64,000 nucleotides of DNA from Stenotrophomonas sp046736075 (lineage in GTDB: Bacteria; Pseudomonadota; Gammaproteobacteria; Xanthomonadales; Xanthomonadaceae). This document shows, piece by piece, positions 42,072-49,990 of the stretch (position 1 is the stretch's first letter; every line of letters starts with the position of its first letter). The notes below the pieces were generated by a model. The model saw only the letters and a program-made list of their open reading frames with translations, was not told the DNA's origin and searched no databases. A program made the position numbers and the translations under genes. The stretch covers positions 4,154,001 through 4,218,000 of the forward strand of contig NZ_CP177163.1 of NCBI RefSeq assembly GCF_046736075.1. The letters run 5' to 3'.

Positions 42072-43364
42072 ATGAATTTCGTTTCCACCCGTCATGCTGC
42101 CCCCGCTGTTTCGCTGAGCCAGGCCATCGCCGCCGGGCTCGCCCCCGACGGCGGCCTGTACGTTCCCGCCCAGCGCCCCCGCCCGCAGGCATGGCGCGCG
42201 CAGGGCAGCCTGGCGCAGGACGCTGCTGCGGTGCTCGCTCCGTACTTCGACGGCGATGCGCTGGCTGCCGCACTGCCGGCGCTGTGCGCGCAGGCATTCG
42301 ATTTCCCGGCGCCGCTGCGTGCGCTGTCCACGCCGGGCGACCACGTGCTGGAGCTGTTCCACGGCCCCACGGCGGCGTTCAAGGATTTCGGTGCACGCTT
42401 CCTCGCCGCCAGCCTGTCCCGGCTGCAACGCGACCAGGCCCGCCCGTTGACCATCGTGGTGGCCACCTCCGGCGACACGGGTGCCGCCGTGGCGGCCGCG
42501 TTCCATCGCCAACCGGGCATCCGGGTGGTGGTGCTGTATCCGGATGGGCGGGTATCGCCGCGCCAGGCGCACCAGCTGGGGTGCTTCGGCGACAACATCC
42601 GCACCCTGCGCGTGGCCGGGTCGTTCGACGACTGCCAGGCGATGGTCAAGCAGGCGCTGGGCGACCGCGCGCTGCAGGCGCAGGTACCGTTGAGCTCGGC
42701 CAACAGCATCAGCCTGGGGCGCTGGCTGCCGCAGATGAGCTATTACGCGCACGCCGCGCTGGAGCACCACGCCGCCAGCGGACAGGTGCTGAACCTGGTG
42801 GTGCCTACCGGCAACCTGGGCAATGCGATGGCCGCGCTGCTGGCGCGGGCGATGGGTCTGCCTCTGGGCCGGATCGCGCTGGCCACCAATGCCAACGATG
42901 TGCTGCCGCGCTTCTTCCACGGGGGCGACTATGCGCCGGCCACCAGTGTGGCGACGGTGGCCAATGCAATGGACGTGGGCGCGCCGAGCAATTTCGAGCG
43001 GTTGCGCTGGCTGTATGCCGATGACGACGCTGCGCTGCGGGCCGACGTTCGTGCCGAGGCGATCGATGACGCGGCGATCCGCGCGCTGATCGCGCGGCGG
43101 CATGCCCAGGCGGGCGAAGTGTTCTGCCCGCATACCGCCACGGCGGTGGCCCTGCTGGAACGGCTGCGTGCGGAAGGGGCCCAAGGCGACTGGGCGGTGG
43201 CGGCGACCGCGCACCCGGCCAAGTTCGAATCGGTGGTGGAGCCATTGATCGGCCAGGCGCTGGACGTGCCGCCCGCACTGGCGGAGCTGCTGCAGCGGCC
43301 GGCCCGTGCCGAACCCTGCGCGCCGGACTACACCGCATTGCGCGAGGTGCTGCTGCAACCGTAA
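42072..43364 (+). CDS. thrC: Threonine synthase
   Basis: A 430-residue PLP enzyme that converts phosphohomoserine to threonine. The N-terminal FVSTRHAAPAVSLSQAI and the PLP-Lys segment FHGPTAAFKDFGARFL (Lys near residue 106) are typical of the shorter, enterobacterial/fungal type threonine synthase, as are TSGDTGAAVAAAF and VVPTGNLGNAMAAL, the phosphate loops. It is the last gene of the operon; an opposite-strand regulator ends two bases later. Confidence 0.96.
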   Translation: MNFVSTRHAAPAVSLSQAIAAGLAPDGGLYVPAQRPRPQAWRAQGSLAQDAAAVLAPYFDGDALAAALPALCAQAFDFPAPLRALSTPGDHVLELFHGPTAAFKDFGARFLAASLSRLQRDQARPLTIVVATSGDTGAAVAAAFHRQPGIRVVVLYPDGRVSPRQAHQLGCFGDNIRTLRVAGSFDDCQAMVKQALGDRALQAQVPLSSANSISLGRWLPQMSYYAHAALEHHAASGQVLNLVVPTGNLGNAMAALLARAMGLPLGRIALATNANDVLPRFFHGGDYAPATSVATVANAMDVGAPSNFERLRWLYADDDAALRADVRAEAIDDAAIRALIARRHAQAGEVFCPHTATAVALLERLRAEGAQGDWAVAATAHPAKFESVVEPLIGQALDVPPALAELLQRPARAEPCAPDYTALREVLLQP

Positions 43365-43366
43365 CG

Positions 43367-44128
43367 TCAGTACGTTTCGTCGGCCGACAACTGGCGCAGA
43401 GCGTCTTCGTCGAGGATCTCGACGGTGTTCAGATGGGGCAGGGCGATCAGGCCCTGCTGGCGCAGCTTGGTGAAGGTGCGGCTCACGGTTTCCATCGTCA
43501 GGCCGAGGTGGTCGGCGATGTCGCCGCGGCCCATCGGCAGCGTCACGCGTTGCCCGTCGCCACCGAGGCGCGCTTCGCGTGCGGCGAGGCGCAGCAGGAA
43601 GTCGGCCAGCTTCTCCGCCGGTTGCAGGCGGCCCAGTGCGAGCGCGGCATCCTGGGCGGCATCCAGCTCCTGGCAGGCGCGCTGCAGCAGCTTGCGCTCC
43701 AGGTGCGGGAAGCGCGCACGCAGGTCTTTCATCTGCGGCAGGGCAACCCGACAGACGCGGCTGTCGGCGATGGCCTCGATGTCATAGCGGTGGTGGTCGC
43801 TGCCACTGAGGCCGAGGTAGTCGCCCGGCAGCACGAAGCCGCTGATCTGGCGGCGGCCGTCGGCCAGGGTCCGGACCAGGCGCAGCGCGCCGGCGGTCAA
43901 GGTATAGACATGGTGGCGCGGCTCCCCGCCGCGGGCCAGGGTCGCGCCCAGCGGCAGCGGCTGCGACACGGTCACGCGCTCCAGTGCCAGCACCTCGTCC
44001 GGCGCCAGCGCCGAGCACACCGCCAGATGGCGCACCGAGCAGTGCAGGCAGTCGCGCAGCGGCGAGCAGCCCGGCGCAACGGGGTCTTCAACGGCGGAGA
44101 GGGCGTTACCGGGGTGGGGCCGGGTCAT
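43367..44128 (-). CDS. Fnr-family oxygen-type transcriptional regulator
   Basis: A 253-residue Crp/Fnr protein. The N-terminus has a Cys cluster (CSPLRDCLHCSVRHLAVC) with spacing C-x2-C-x7-C, the FnrN/rhizobial variant of the 4Fe-4S signature; a cNMP-binding beta-roll (GEPRHHVYTLTAGALRLVRT, GDYLGLSG) and HTH (GRGDIADHLGLTMETVSRTF) follow. The E-xx-SR pattern in the recognition helix is that of Fnr proteins that bind TTGAT-type sites. It probably senses oxygen. It is convergent with thrC and divergent from hisS. Confidence 0.88.
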   Translation of the reverse strand: MTRPHPGNALSAVEDPVAPGCSPLRDCLHCSVRHLAVCSALAPDEVLALERVTVSQPLPLGATLARGGEPRHHVYTLTAGALRLVRTLADGRRQISGFVLPGDYLGLSGSDHHRYDIEAIADSRVCRVALPQMKDLRARFPHLERKLLQRACQELDAAQDAALALGRLQPAEKLADFLLRLAAREARLGGDGQRVTLPMGRGDIADHLGLTMETVSRTFTKLRQQGLIALPHLNTVEILDEDALRQLSADETY

Positions 44129-44269
44129 GTCGAACCAGGGAGCGGGGCCTGCCTATGATACGTCATGCGGTCGTTGGCCCGGGCCGTGCCCGCCGGGCGA
44201 GGTGCCGCCGCCCGGCTGCGGCTAGAATATGCAGCTCGCTCATCCCCCCGTTTCGCAGGAGTCCCGCAA

Positions 44270-45667
44270 GTGATCAAGCCCCGTACGCCGCCCGGCATCA
44301 TGGAATTGCTGCCGCGTGAGCAGATCGCGTTCCAGCGCATGCTGGACGTCATCCGCCGCAACTACGAGCGGTTCGGGTTCCTGCCGGTGGAGACGCCGGT
44401 GTTCGAGCTGTCCGACGTGCTGCTGACCAAGTCCGGTGGCGAGACCGAGCGCCAGGTGTATTTCGTGCAGTCCACCGGCGCGCTGGCCAATGCGGCCGAA
44501 GCGGGCGACAGGAGCCTGCCGGAACTGGCGCTGCGTTTCGACCTGACCGTGCCGCTGGCGCGGTATGTGGCCGAGCACGAGCACGACCTGACCTTCCCGT
44601 TCCGCCGTTACCAGATGCAGCGCGTGTACCGCGGCGAGCGCGCCCAGCGCGGGCGTTTCCGCGAGTTCTACCAGTGCGACATCGACGTGATCGGCAAGGA
44701 CAGCCTGAGCGTGCGCTACGACGCCGAAGTGCTGGCGGTGATCCACGCGGTATTTGCCGAGCTGAGCATCGGTGATTTCAGCATCCAGTTGAACAACCGC
44801 AAGCTGCTGCGCGGCTTCTTCGAAAGCCTGGGCGTGGCCGATGGCGAACGCCAGCTGGCGGTGCTGCGCGAAGTGGACAAGCTGGACAAGCGCGGCCCGG
44901 ATTATGTGCGCGACACGCTGGTGGGCGAGGGCTTCGGCATTCCGGCCGCGCAGGTCGAGCGGATCCTGGCCTTTGTCGCGGTGCGCTCCAGCAGCCACGC
45001 CGATGCGCTGGCGCAGCTGGATGCACTGCTGGCCGACCCGGCCGCCAGCGACATGCTCAAGGCAGGCGTGGCCGAGCTGCGCGAGGTGCTGGAACTGGTC
45101 AAGGCGCTGGGCGTGCCGGACACCGCCTACTGCCTGAACTTCTCCATTGCCCGCGGCCTGGACTACTACACCGGTACCGTCTACGAAACCACGCTGACCG
45201 ACCACCCGCAGATCGGGTCGATCTGCTCGGGCGGCCGCTACGAAGACCTGGCCAGCCACTACAGCAAGTCGCGCCTGCCCGGCGTGGGCATCTCGATCGG
45301 CCTGACCCGCCTGTTCTGGCAGCTGCGCGAAGCGGGCCTGATCGCCGGCATCGAGGACAGCAGCGTGCACGCGCTGGTGGCGCTGATGGACGACAACGGC
45401 CTGGCCGACTCGCTGGACATCGCGCGCCGCCTGCGTGCCGGCGGCATCAACGCCGAAGTGCAGATGGAGCCGAAGAAGATCGGCAAGCAGTTCCAGTACG
45501 CCGCCAAGGCGGGCATCCGTTTCGTGGTGCTGGCCGGTGAAGACGAGCTGGCGCGCGGCGTGGTCGCGGTCAAGGACCTGCTGCGCGAGCAGCAGTTCGA
45601 AGTCGCCCGCGAGGAGCTGGCCAGCGCCCTGCAGGTCGAACTGGAGCAGGCCAAGGTCATGCCGTGA
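44270..45667 (+). CDS. hisS: Histidyl-tRNA synthetase
   Basis: A 465-residue class II synthetase that charges tRNA-His. Seen: KPRTPPGIMELLPREQ start, motif 2 FRRYQMQRVYRGERAQRGRFRE with QCDIDVIG, the histidine-binding GLDYYTGTVYE, motif 3 GVGISIGLTRLFWQL, and a C-terminal anticodon-binding domain. The GTG at 44270 is chosen because AGGAG lies nine bases before it; upstream in-frame sequence is Arg/Ala-rich and unlikely. TAGAAT at 44223-44228 may be the -10. A lipoprotein gene overlaps its stop. Confidence 0.95.
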   Translation: MIKPRTPPGIMELLPREQIAFQRMLDVIRRNYERFGFLPVETPVFELSDVLLTKSGGETERQVYFVQSTGALANAAEAGDRSLPELALRFDLTVPLARYVAEHEHDLTFPFRRYQMQRVYRGERAQRGRFREFYQCDIDVIGKDSLSVRYDAEVLAVIHAVFAELSIGDFSIQLNNRKLLRGFFESLGVADGERQLAVLREVDKLDKRGPDYVRDTLVGEGFGIPAAQVERILAFVAVRSSSHADALAQLDALLADPAASDMLKAGVAELREVLELVKALGVPDTAYCLNFSIARGLDYYTGTVYETTLTDHPQIGSICSGGRYEDLASHYSKSRLPGVGISIGLTRLFWQLREAGLIAGIEDSSVHALVALMDDNGLADSLDIARRLRAGGINAEVQMEPKKIGKQFQYAAKAGIRFVVLAGEDELARGVVAVKDLLREQQFEVAREELASALQVELEQAKVMP

Positions 45668-45987
45668 GGCGGGCCACGGCAGGGGCGCTGACGGCGCTCC
45701 TGCTGGTTGCGTGCCAGAGCGATCCGGCGCTGCACAGCCAGCGCCTGGGCCCGGGGCATTACCGGCTGGTGGCCGACCGCTGCCACGTATACCTTCCGGC
45801 CCCACCGCAGCGGAATCCGCTGGAGCTGGATCTGGAAGCCCTGGCCGCGCGGACGTGCGACGGCCGGGCGGGCCCGCTGGAGGCCCTGCAGCCGATTCCC
45901 AGCCGACAGGGCAGCCTGTTCGGCGAATGCCTGCGCAGCGGCGCCCTGCGCGCCGAGGTGCGCTGCCAGCACACCCCGCCCCGGTAG
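45664..45987 (+). CDS. Small putative lipoprotein, 107 residues
   Basis: The GTG start overlaps the hisS stop (GTGA). The signal RRATAGALTALLLVAC has a lipobox LVAC (Cys at about 17). The mature part has four further Cys residues (ADRCHVYLP, ARTCDGRAG, GECLRSG, VRCQHTP). Its TAG stop lies inside the first SMAG repeat. No domain is recognised; coupling with hisS suggests read-through expression only. Confidence 0.65.
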   Translation: MRRATAGALTALLLVACQSDPALHSQRLGPGHYRLVADRCHVYLPAPPQRNPLELDLEALAARTCDGRAGPLEALQPIPSRQGSLFGECLRSGALRAEVRCQHTPPR

Positions 45988-46027
45988 AGCCGACCGCTGG
46001 TCGGCTGATCTCCCATCGGCCAACGCA
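45984..46027 (+). repeat. SMAG/REP-type palindromic element, copy 1
   Basis: Begins GTAGAGCCGACC and forms the stem GCCGACC-GCT-GGTCGGC (45989-46005), followed by a conserved tail TCTCCCATCGGCCAACGCAC. The GTAG head and stem match the Stenotrophomonas maltophilia GTAG elements. Its GTAG supplies the stop codon of the lipoprotein gene. Confidence 0.85.
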
Positions 46028-46178
46028 CCCCGGCGCCCCGACACTCCGGGCCCCCCGACGGCACCCCGACGGCACCCCGACACCCCGACACCCGGCACCC
46101 GGCACCCGGCACCCGGCACCCGGCACCCCCGGCGCCCCCGGCACCACCGGCACCACCGGCACCCCGACGACACCGCCG
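46028..46178. repeat. GC-rich simple-sequence array between SMAG copies
   Basis: About 150 bases of near-pure C/G/A repeats: CACCCCGA units, then at least five tandem heptamers CACCCGG (about 46088-46123), then nonamers CACCACCGG. Copy number of such tracts often differs between strains by slippage. No gene or promoter is visible in it. Confidence 0.85.
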
Positions 46179-46223
46179 GTAGAGCCGACCGTTGGTCGGC
46201 TGCTCTCCCATCCGCCAACGCAC
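46179..46223 (+). repeat. SMAG/REP-type palindromic element, copy 2
   Basis: Second GTAGAGCCGACC element in the same orientation, stem GCCGACC-GTT-GGTCGGC, with the same tail except two bases (CTCTCCCATCCGCCAACGCAC). Paired elements are the common arrangement of this family. Confidence 0.85.
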
Positions 46224-46334
46224 TCCCCCAGAACACCCACGCTCCAAGGGCCAGCCGACCTGCGCTCGTCACTACCCCGTACCTGAATCCTTCCCGGTCC
46301 GCGTCCTGCGGCGTTTGACCGCACTCCTTCGTTT

Positions 46335-46352
46335 GCGCTAATGTATTAGCGC
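46335..46352. promoter_or_regulatory. Palindromic operator before the TrpR-like gene
   Basis: GCGCTAAT-GT-ATTAGCGC: perfect 8-bp arms around two bases, ending 17 bases before the regulator ATG and overlapping a likely -10 (TATTAC). A second, partial copy (TTACATT) lies at 46357-46363. Size and CTAAT-type half-site fit a TrpR-superfamily operator for autoregulation of the gene and the his operon. Confidence 0.65.
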
Positions 46353-46369
46353 GCTATTACATTGATACG

Positions 46370-46690
46370 ATGAAACTACGCCCGATCCCCCGTGAAAAAG
46401 ATGCCCAGGCCGACCTGTCGGCCCTGGCCCGTGCCTTCGCCGCGCTGTCCAGCCCGGAGCAGGTCACCGCATTCCTGCGCGATCTGTGCACCCCGGCCGA
46501 GCTGGAGGCGCTGTCGGACCGCTGGAAGGTGGTCCCGCTGCTGCAGCAGGGCGTGCCGTATCGCGAAATCCATGAGTTGACCGGTGTCAGCGTGACCACC
46601 ACCGGGCGCGTCGCGCGTTCGCTGGAGCATGGGCACGGCGGGTATGCCGCCGCCGTTGCCGCCACCGCGTCCACCTCCGAATCCAAGTAG
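46370..46690 (+). CDS. TrpR-superfamily regulator, YerC/HisR type
   Basis: A 106-residue all-helical regulator. The TrpR/YerC domain is seen as SSPEQVTAFLRDLCTPAELE, ALSDRWKVVPLLQQGVPYRE and the HTH IHELTGVSVTTTGRVARSLE. Proteins of this type precede histidine genes in Xanthomonadales and Firmicutes and have been proposed to control histidine metabolism. hisG starts 11 bases later, so it heads the operon. No his leader peptide fits into this spacing, so repressor control replaces attenuation. Confidence 0.88.
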   Translation: MKLRPIPREKDAQADLSALARAFAALSSPEQVTAFLRDLCTPAELEALSDRWKVVPLLQQGVPYREIHELTGVSVTTTGRVARSLEHGHGGYAAAVAATASTSESK

Positions 46691-46701
46691 AGACCCTCCC
46701 C

Positions 46702-47613
46702 ATGAGTGCACCCCAGGCAGCCCCGGCACGCGACCGGCTGCGTATCGCCATCCAGAAGAACGGCCGGCTGGCCGAGCCGGCCCGCAGCCTGCTGACTGCC
46801 TGCGGGCTGAGTTGGCGGCAGAGCCGCGACAAGCTGTTCTGCTATGGCGAATCGCTGCCGGTGGACCTGCTGCTGGTGCGCGATGACGACATCCCCGGAT
46901 TGATCGCCGACGGCGTCTGCGACTTCGGCATCGTCGGCCGCAACGAGCTTGACGAGCAGGGCGCCGCACGCCGCCGGATCGGGCTGCCGCAGGCCTACCA
47001 GGCGCTGCGCGGGCTCAACTTCGGCCAGTGCCGCCTGATGCTGGCCGTGCCGGAAGAGTGGGAGTGGCAGGGCGTGGCGACACTGGCGGGCAAGCGCATT
47101 GCCACCAGCTACCCGGCCATCCTGGCCGACTGGCTGGAGGCGCGCGGCATCAATGCGCAGGTGGTGGAACTGTCCGGTTCGGTCGAGATCGCCCCGCGCC
47201 TGGGCACGGCCGACCTGATCTGCGACCTGGTGTCCAGCGGCGCGACGCTCGCCGCCAACCAGCTCAAGCCGGTGGAAACGCTGCTGGACAGCGAAGCGGT
47301 GCTGGCCGGCCCGGTGCGCACGCCCGACGATGCGCGCGCCGGCCTGATGGCGATGCTGCTGCGCCGCCTGGATGCGGTGGTCAAGGTGCAGGACAGCAAG
47401 CTGCTGATGTTCCGCGCCGCACTGGACCGCGTGTCCGAACTGAGCCGCCTGCTGCCCGACGCCGACCCACTGGTGCACCTGCCCGACGACGGCGGCCACC
47501 TGCGCCTGCAGACCATGTGCCACGGCGCATTGACCTGGCAGCGGTTGGAGGAACTGGAGCGCGCGGGCGCCCAGGGGTTGATGGTCCTGAGCGTGGAGCG
47601 GTCGCTGGCATGA
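46702..47613 (+). CDS. hisG: ATP phosphoribosyltransferase, long form
   Basis: A 303-residue enzyme for the first step of histidine synthesis. The start RLRIAIQKNGRLAEPARSLL, the VRDDDIPGLIADGVCDFGIV segment and the PRPP loop DLICDLVSSGATLAANQLKP match HisG. Its length includes the C-terminal ACT-like domain (LDAVVKVQDSKLLMFRAALD on), so it is the histidine-inhibited homohexameric form and needs no HisZ. Its stop overlaps hisD (ATGA). Confidence 0.97.
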   Translation: MSAPQAAPARDRLRIAIQKNGRLAEPARSLLTACGLSWRQSRDKLFCYGESLPVDLLLVRDDDIPGLIADGVCDFGIVGRNELDEQGAARRRIGLPQAYQALRGLNFGQCRLMLAVPEEWEWQGVATLAGKRIATSYPAILADWLEARGINAQVVELSGSVEIAPRLGTADLICDLVSSGATLAANQLKPVETLLDSEAVLAGPVRTPDDARAGLMAMLLRRLDAVVKVQDSKLLMFRAALDRVSELSRLLPDADPLVHLPDDGGHLRLQTMCHGALTWQRLEELERAGAQGLMVLSVERSLA

Positions 47614-48905
47614 ATCGTCTGCAATGGTCCCAGTTGGATGCCGATGCCCAGGCAGCGGCACTGCAGCGCCCGGTGCAGGCGGTGGCGGCACGCACGCGCG
47701 AATCGGTGGCGTCGTTGATTGCGGCGGTACGCGCCGATGGCGATACCGCGCTGCGCGAAATCAGCCTGCGTTTCGACGGTGTTGCCCCGGATTCCTTTGA
47801 GGTGGGCGATGCCGAATTCGCCGCCGCCGAGCAGGCGGTGTCGGCCGACCTGCGCCAGGCGATGGTGGAGGCCGCGGCGCGCATCGGCGTGTTCCACCAG
47901 GCGGGCATGAGCCAGGGCTACGCGGTGGACACCGCGCCTGGCGTGCGCTGCGAGCGTGTGGTGCGGCCGATCGGCCGGGTGGGCCTCTACGTGCCGGCCG
48001 GCAGCGCACCGTTGCCGTCCACCGCGCTGATGCTGGGCGTGCCGGCACGGCTGGCGGGGTGCCGCGAGGTCGTGCTGTGCACGCCGCCGCGCAAGGACGG
48101 CAGCGCGGATCCGGCGGTGCTGGTGGCCGCGCGCCTGACCGGCGTCCACCGCGTGTTCAAGCTGGGCGGCGCGCAGGCCATCGCCGCGATGGCTTACGGC
48201 ACCGACAGCGTGCCGGCCTGCGACAAGCTGTTCGGGCCGGGCAACAGTTTTGTCACCGAGGCCAAGCAGCAGGTGGCGCAGGACGGTGCGGCCGCGATCG
48301 ACATGCCGGCCGGCCCGTCCGAGGTGCTGGTGATCGCCGATGCCGGCGCCAACCCCGCGTTCGTCGCCGCAGACCTGCTGTCGCAGGCCGAGCACGGCCC
48401 GGATTCGCAGGTGCTGCTGCTGACCGACGATGCGGCGATGCTTGCCAGGGTGGCGGCGGAAGTCGAGGATCAGTTGAGCCGCCTTTCGCGCGCGGCCATT
48501 GCCGTGCAGGCGCTGCAGGCATCGCGCCTGATCCAGGTGGACTCGCTGGCGCAGGCCTTCGAGATCAGCAACCGATACGCGCCCGAACACCTGATCCTGG
48601 CGCTGCGCGAGCCGCGCGCCTGGCTGGACAAGGTCGAGGCCGCCGGCTCTGTGTTCCTTGGCGACTACACCCCCGAAGCGCTGGGCGACTACTGCAGCGG
48701 CACCAACCACGTGCTGCCCACCGCCGGCGCGGCGCGTGCGTACAGCGGCGTCAGCGTGGCCAGTTTCCAGAACCTGATCAGCGTGCAGTCGGCCACGGCC
48801 GCAGGCATTGCCGCCATCGGCGAGTGCGCACGCGTGCTCGCCCGCGCCGAAGGCCTGGACGCGCACGAGAATGCGGTGACGCTGCGCATGGAGGCGGCCG
48901 CATGA
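47610..48905 (+). CDS. hisD: Histidinol dehydrogenase
   Basis: A 431-residue zinc enzyme that oxidises histidinol to histidine in the last two steps. Landmarks: PIGRVGLYVPAGSAPLPSTA, FKLGGAQAIAAMAYGTDSVP, DMPAGPSEVLVIAD, DLLSQAEHGPDSQVLLLT with zinc/catalytic His, and GDYCSGTNHVLPTAGAAR. Start and stop both overlap neighbours as ATGA, showing tight coupling in the operon. Confidence 0.97.
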   Translation: MNRLQWSQLDADAQAAALQRPVQAVAARTRESVASLIAAVRADGDTALREISLRFDGVAPDSFEVGDAEFAAAEQAVSADLRQAMVEAAARIGVFHQAGMSQGYAVDTAPGVRCERVVRPIGRVGLYVPAGSAPLPSTALMLGVPARLAGCREVVLCTPPRKDGSADPAVLVAARLTGVHRVFKLGGAQAIAAMAYGTDSVPACDKLFGPGNSFVTEAKQQVAQDGAAAIDMPAGPSEVLVIADAGANPAFVAADLLSQAEHGPDSQVLLLTDDAAMLARVAAEVEDQLSRLSRAAIAVQALQASRLIQVDSLAQAFEISNRYAPEHLILALREPRAWLDKVEAAGSVFLGDYTPEALGDYCSGTNHVLPTAGAARAYSGVSVASFQNLISVQSATAAGIAAIGECARVLARAEGLDAHENAVTLRMEAAA

Positions 48906-49990
48906 GCGCTGCCTCCATCCTGTCCCTGGTGCGCCGCGATCTGCAGGCGTTTGCCGGCTACTCTTCGGCCCGCAGCACTGCGCTGGAAGGCGATGTCTGG
49001 CTCAACGCCAACGAGTCGGCGTGGGCCAACCCGGCCGACGTTGCCGGCGGCGCACGCCGCTATCCGGACCCGCAGCCGGCGGCCTTGCGCGATCGGCTGG
49101 CCGCGCTGTACCGCTGCGCCCCGGAGCAACTGCTGATCGGGCGTGGCAGCGACGAGGCCATCGATCTGCTGGTGCGGGCGTTGTGCGAGCCGGGCCGCGA
49201 CGCGGTGGTGACCACGCCGCCGGTGTTCGGCATGTACGCGGTGTGCGCAAGGCTGCAGAACGCAGCGCTGGTCGAGGTGCCGCTGGTGGACCGCGGCGAT
49301 GCGCTGGTCGCCGACACCGACGCGGTGATCGCTGCGGCGTTGGCCGGCAACGCCAAGCTGGTGTTCCTGTGTTCGCCATCGAATCCGGCCGGCAGCGCGA
49401 TCACGCTGGCCGAGATCGAGCGCGTGGCGACGGCGCTGCAGGGCAGGGCATTGGTGGTGGTGGACGAGGCCTATGGCGAGTATGCGGAGCAGCCGTCCGC
49501 CACGACGCTGTTGAGCCGCTACGACAACATCGCCGTGCTGCGCACGCTGTCCAAGGCGCATGCGCTGGCGGCTGCCCGCATCGGCAGCCTGATTGCCGAT
49601 GCCGCCCTGATCCAGCTGTTGCGTCGCTGCCAGGCGCCGTACCCGGTGCCGGCGCCCTGCGCGGATCTGGCGTTGGCCGGTCTTGCACCGGACGCGCTGG
49701 CCGTGACCACCCAGCGCATCGCGCAGGTCAAAACAGAACGCGCGCGGCTGCAGGCCGGTCTGGCCGTGCTGCCCGGCGTGTTGCGCGTGTATCCATCGCA
49801 GGGCAACTATCTGCTCGTACGCTTTGCCGATGCACAGGCGGCGTTCGATGCGCTGCTCGCCGCCGGCGTGGTGGTGCGCGACCAGCGTGCCGCCCCGCAG
49901 CTCGGCGATGCGCTGCGCATCACCATCGGCAGCCCGGAGCAGAACGACCGCGTGCTTGCCGCCCTGACTGCCCGGAGGGCTGCCGCATGA
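48902..49990 (+). CDS. hisC: Histidinol-phosphate aminotransferase
   Basis: A 362-residue class I/II aminotransferase with PLP. LNANESAW near the start, IGRGSDEAIDLLVRALCEPG, FLCSPSNPAGSAI and VVDEAYGEYAEQPS mark the cofactor site; the Schiff-base Lys lies in LRTLSKAHALAAARIG, which is slightly different from the usual SKAFGLAG. It overlaps hisD and hisB by ATGA. Confidence 0.96.
   Translation: MSAASILSLVRRDLQAFAGYSSARSTALEGDVWLNANESAWANPADVAGGARRYPDPQPAALRDRLAALYRCAPEQLLIGRGSDEAIDLLVRALCEPGRDAVVTTPPVFGMYAVCARLQNAALVEVPLVDRGDALVADTDAVIAAALAGNAKLVFLCSPSNPAGSAITLAEIERVATALQGRALVVVDEAYGEYAEQPSATTLLSRYDNIAVLRTLSKAHALAAARIGSLIADAALIQLLRRCQAPYPVPAPCADLALAGLAPDALAVTTQRIAQVKTERARLQAGLAVLPGVLRVYPSQGNYLLVRFADAQAAFDALLAAGVVVRDQRAAPQLGDALRITIGSPEQNDRVLAALTARRAAA

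Noticed and set aside
46080..46160. Possible CRISPR-like repeats
   Set aside because: Units are 7-9 bases with no spacers; it is a tandem simple repeat.
44240..46324. Long minus-strand frame antisense to hisS with Gly/Val-rich end
   Set aside because: Shadow of hisS continued by chance through the simple-sequence array.
46691..46701. Histidine leader peptide and attenuator before hisG
   Set aside because: Only 11 bases separate the TrpR-like gene from hisG, and no His-rich frame precedes the operon.
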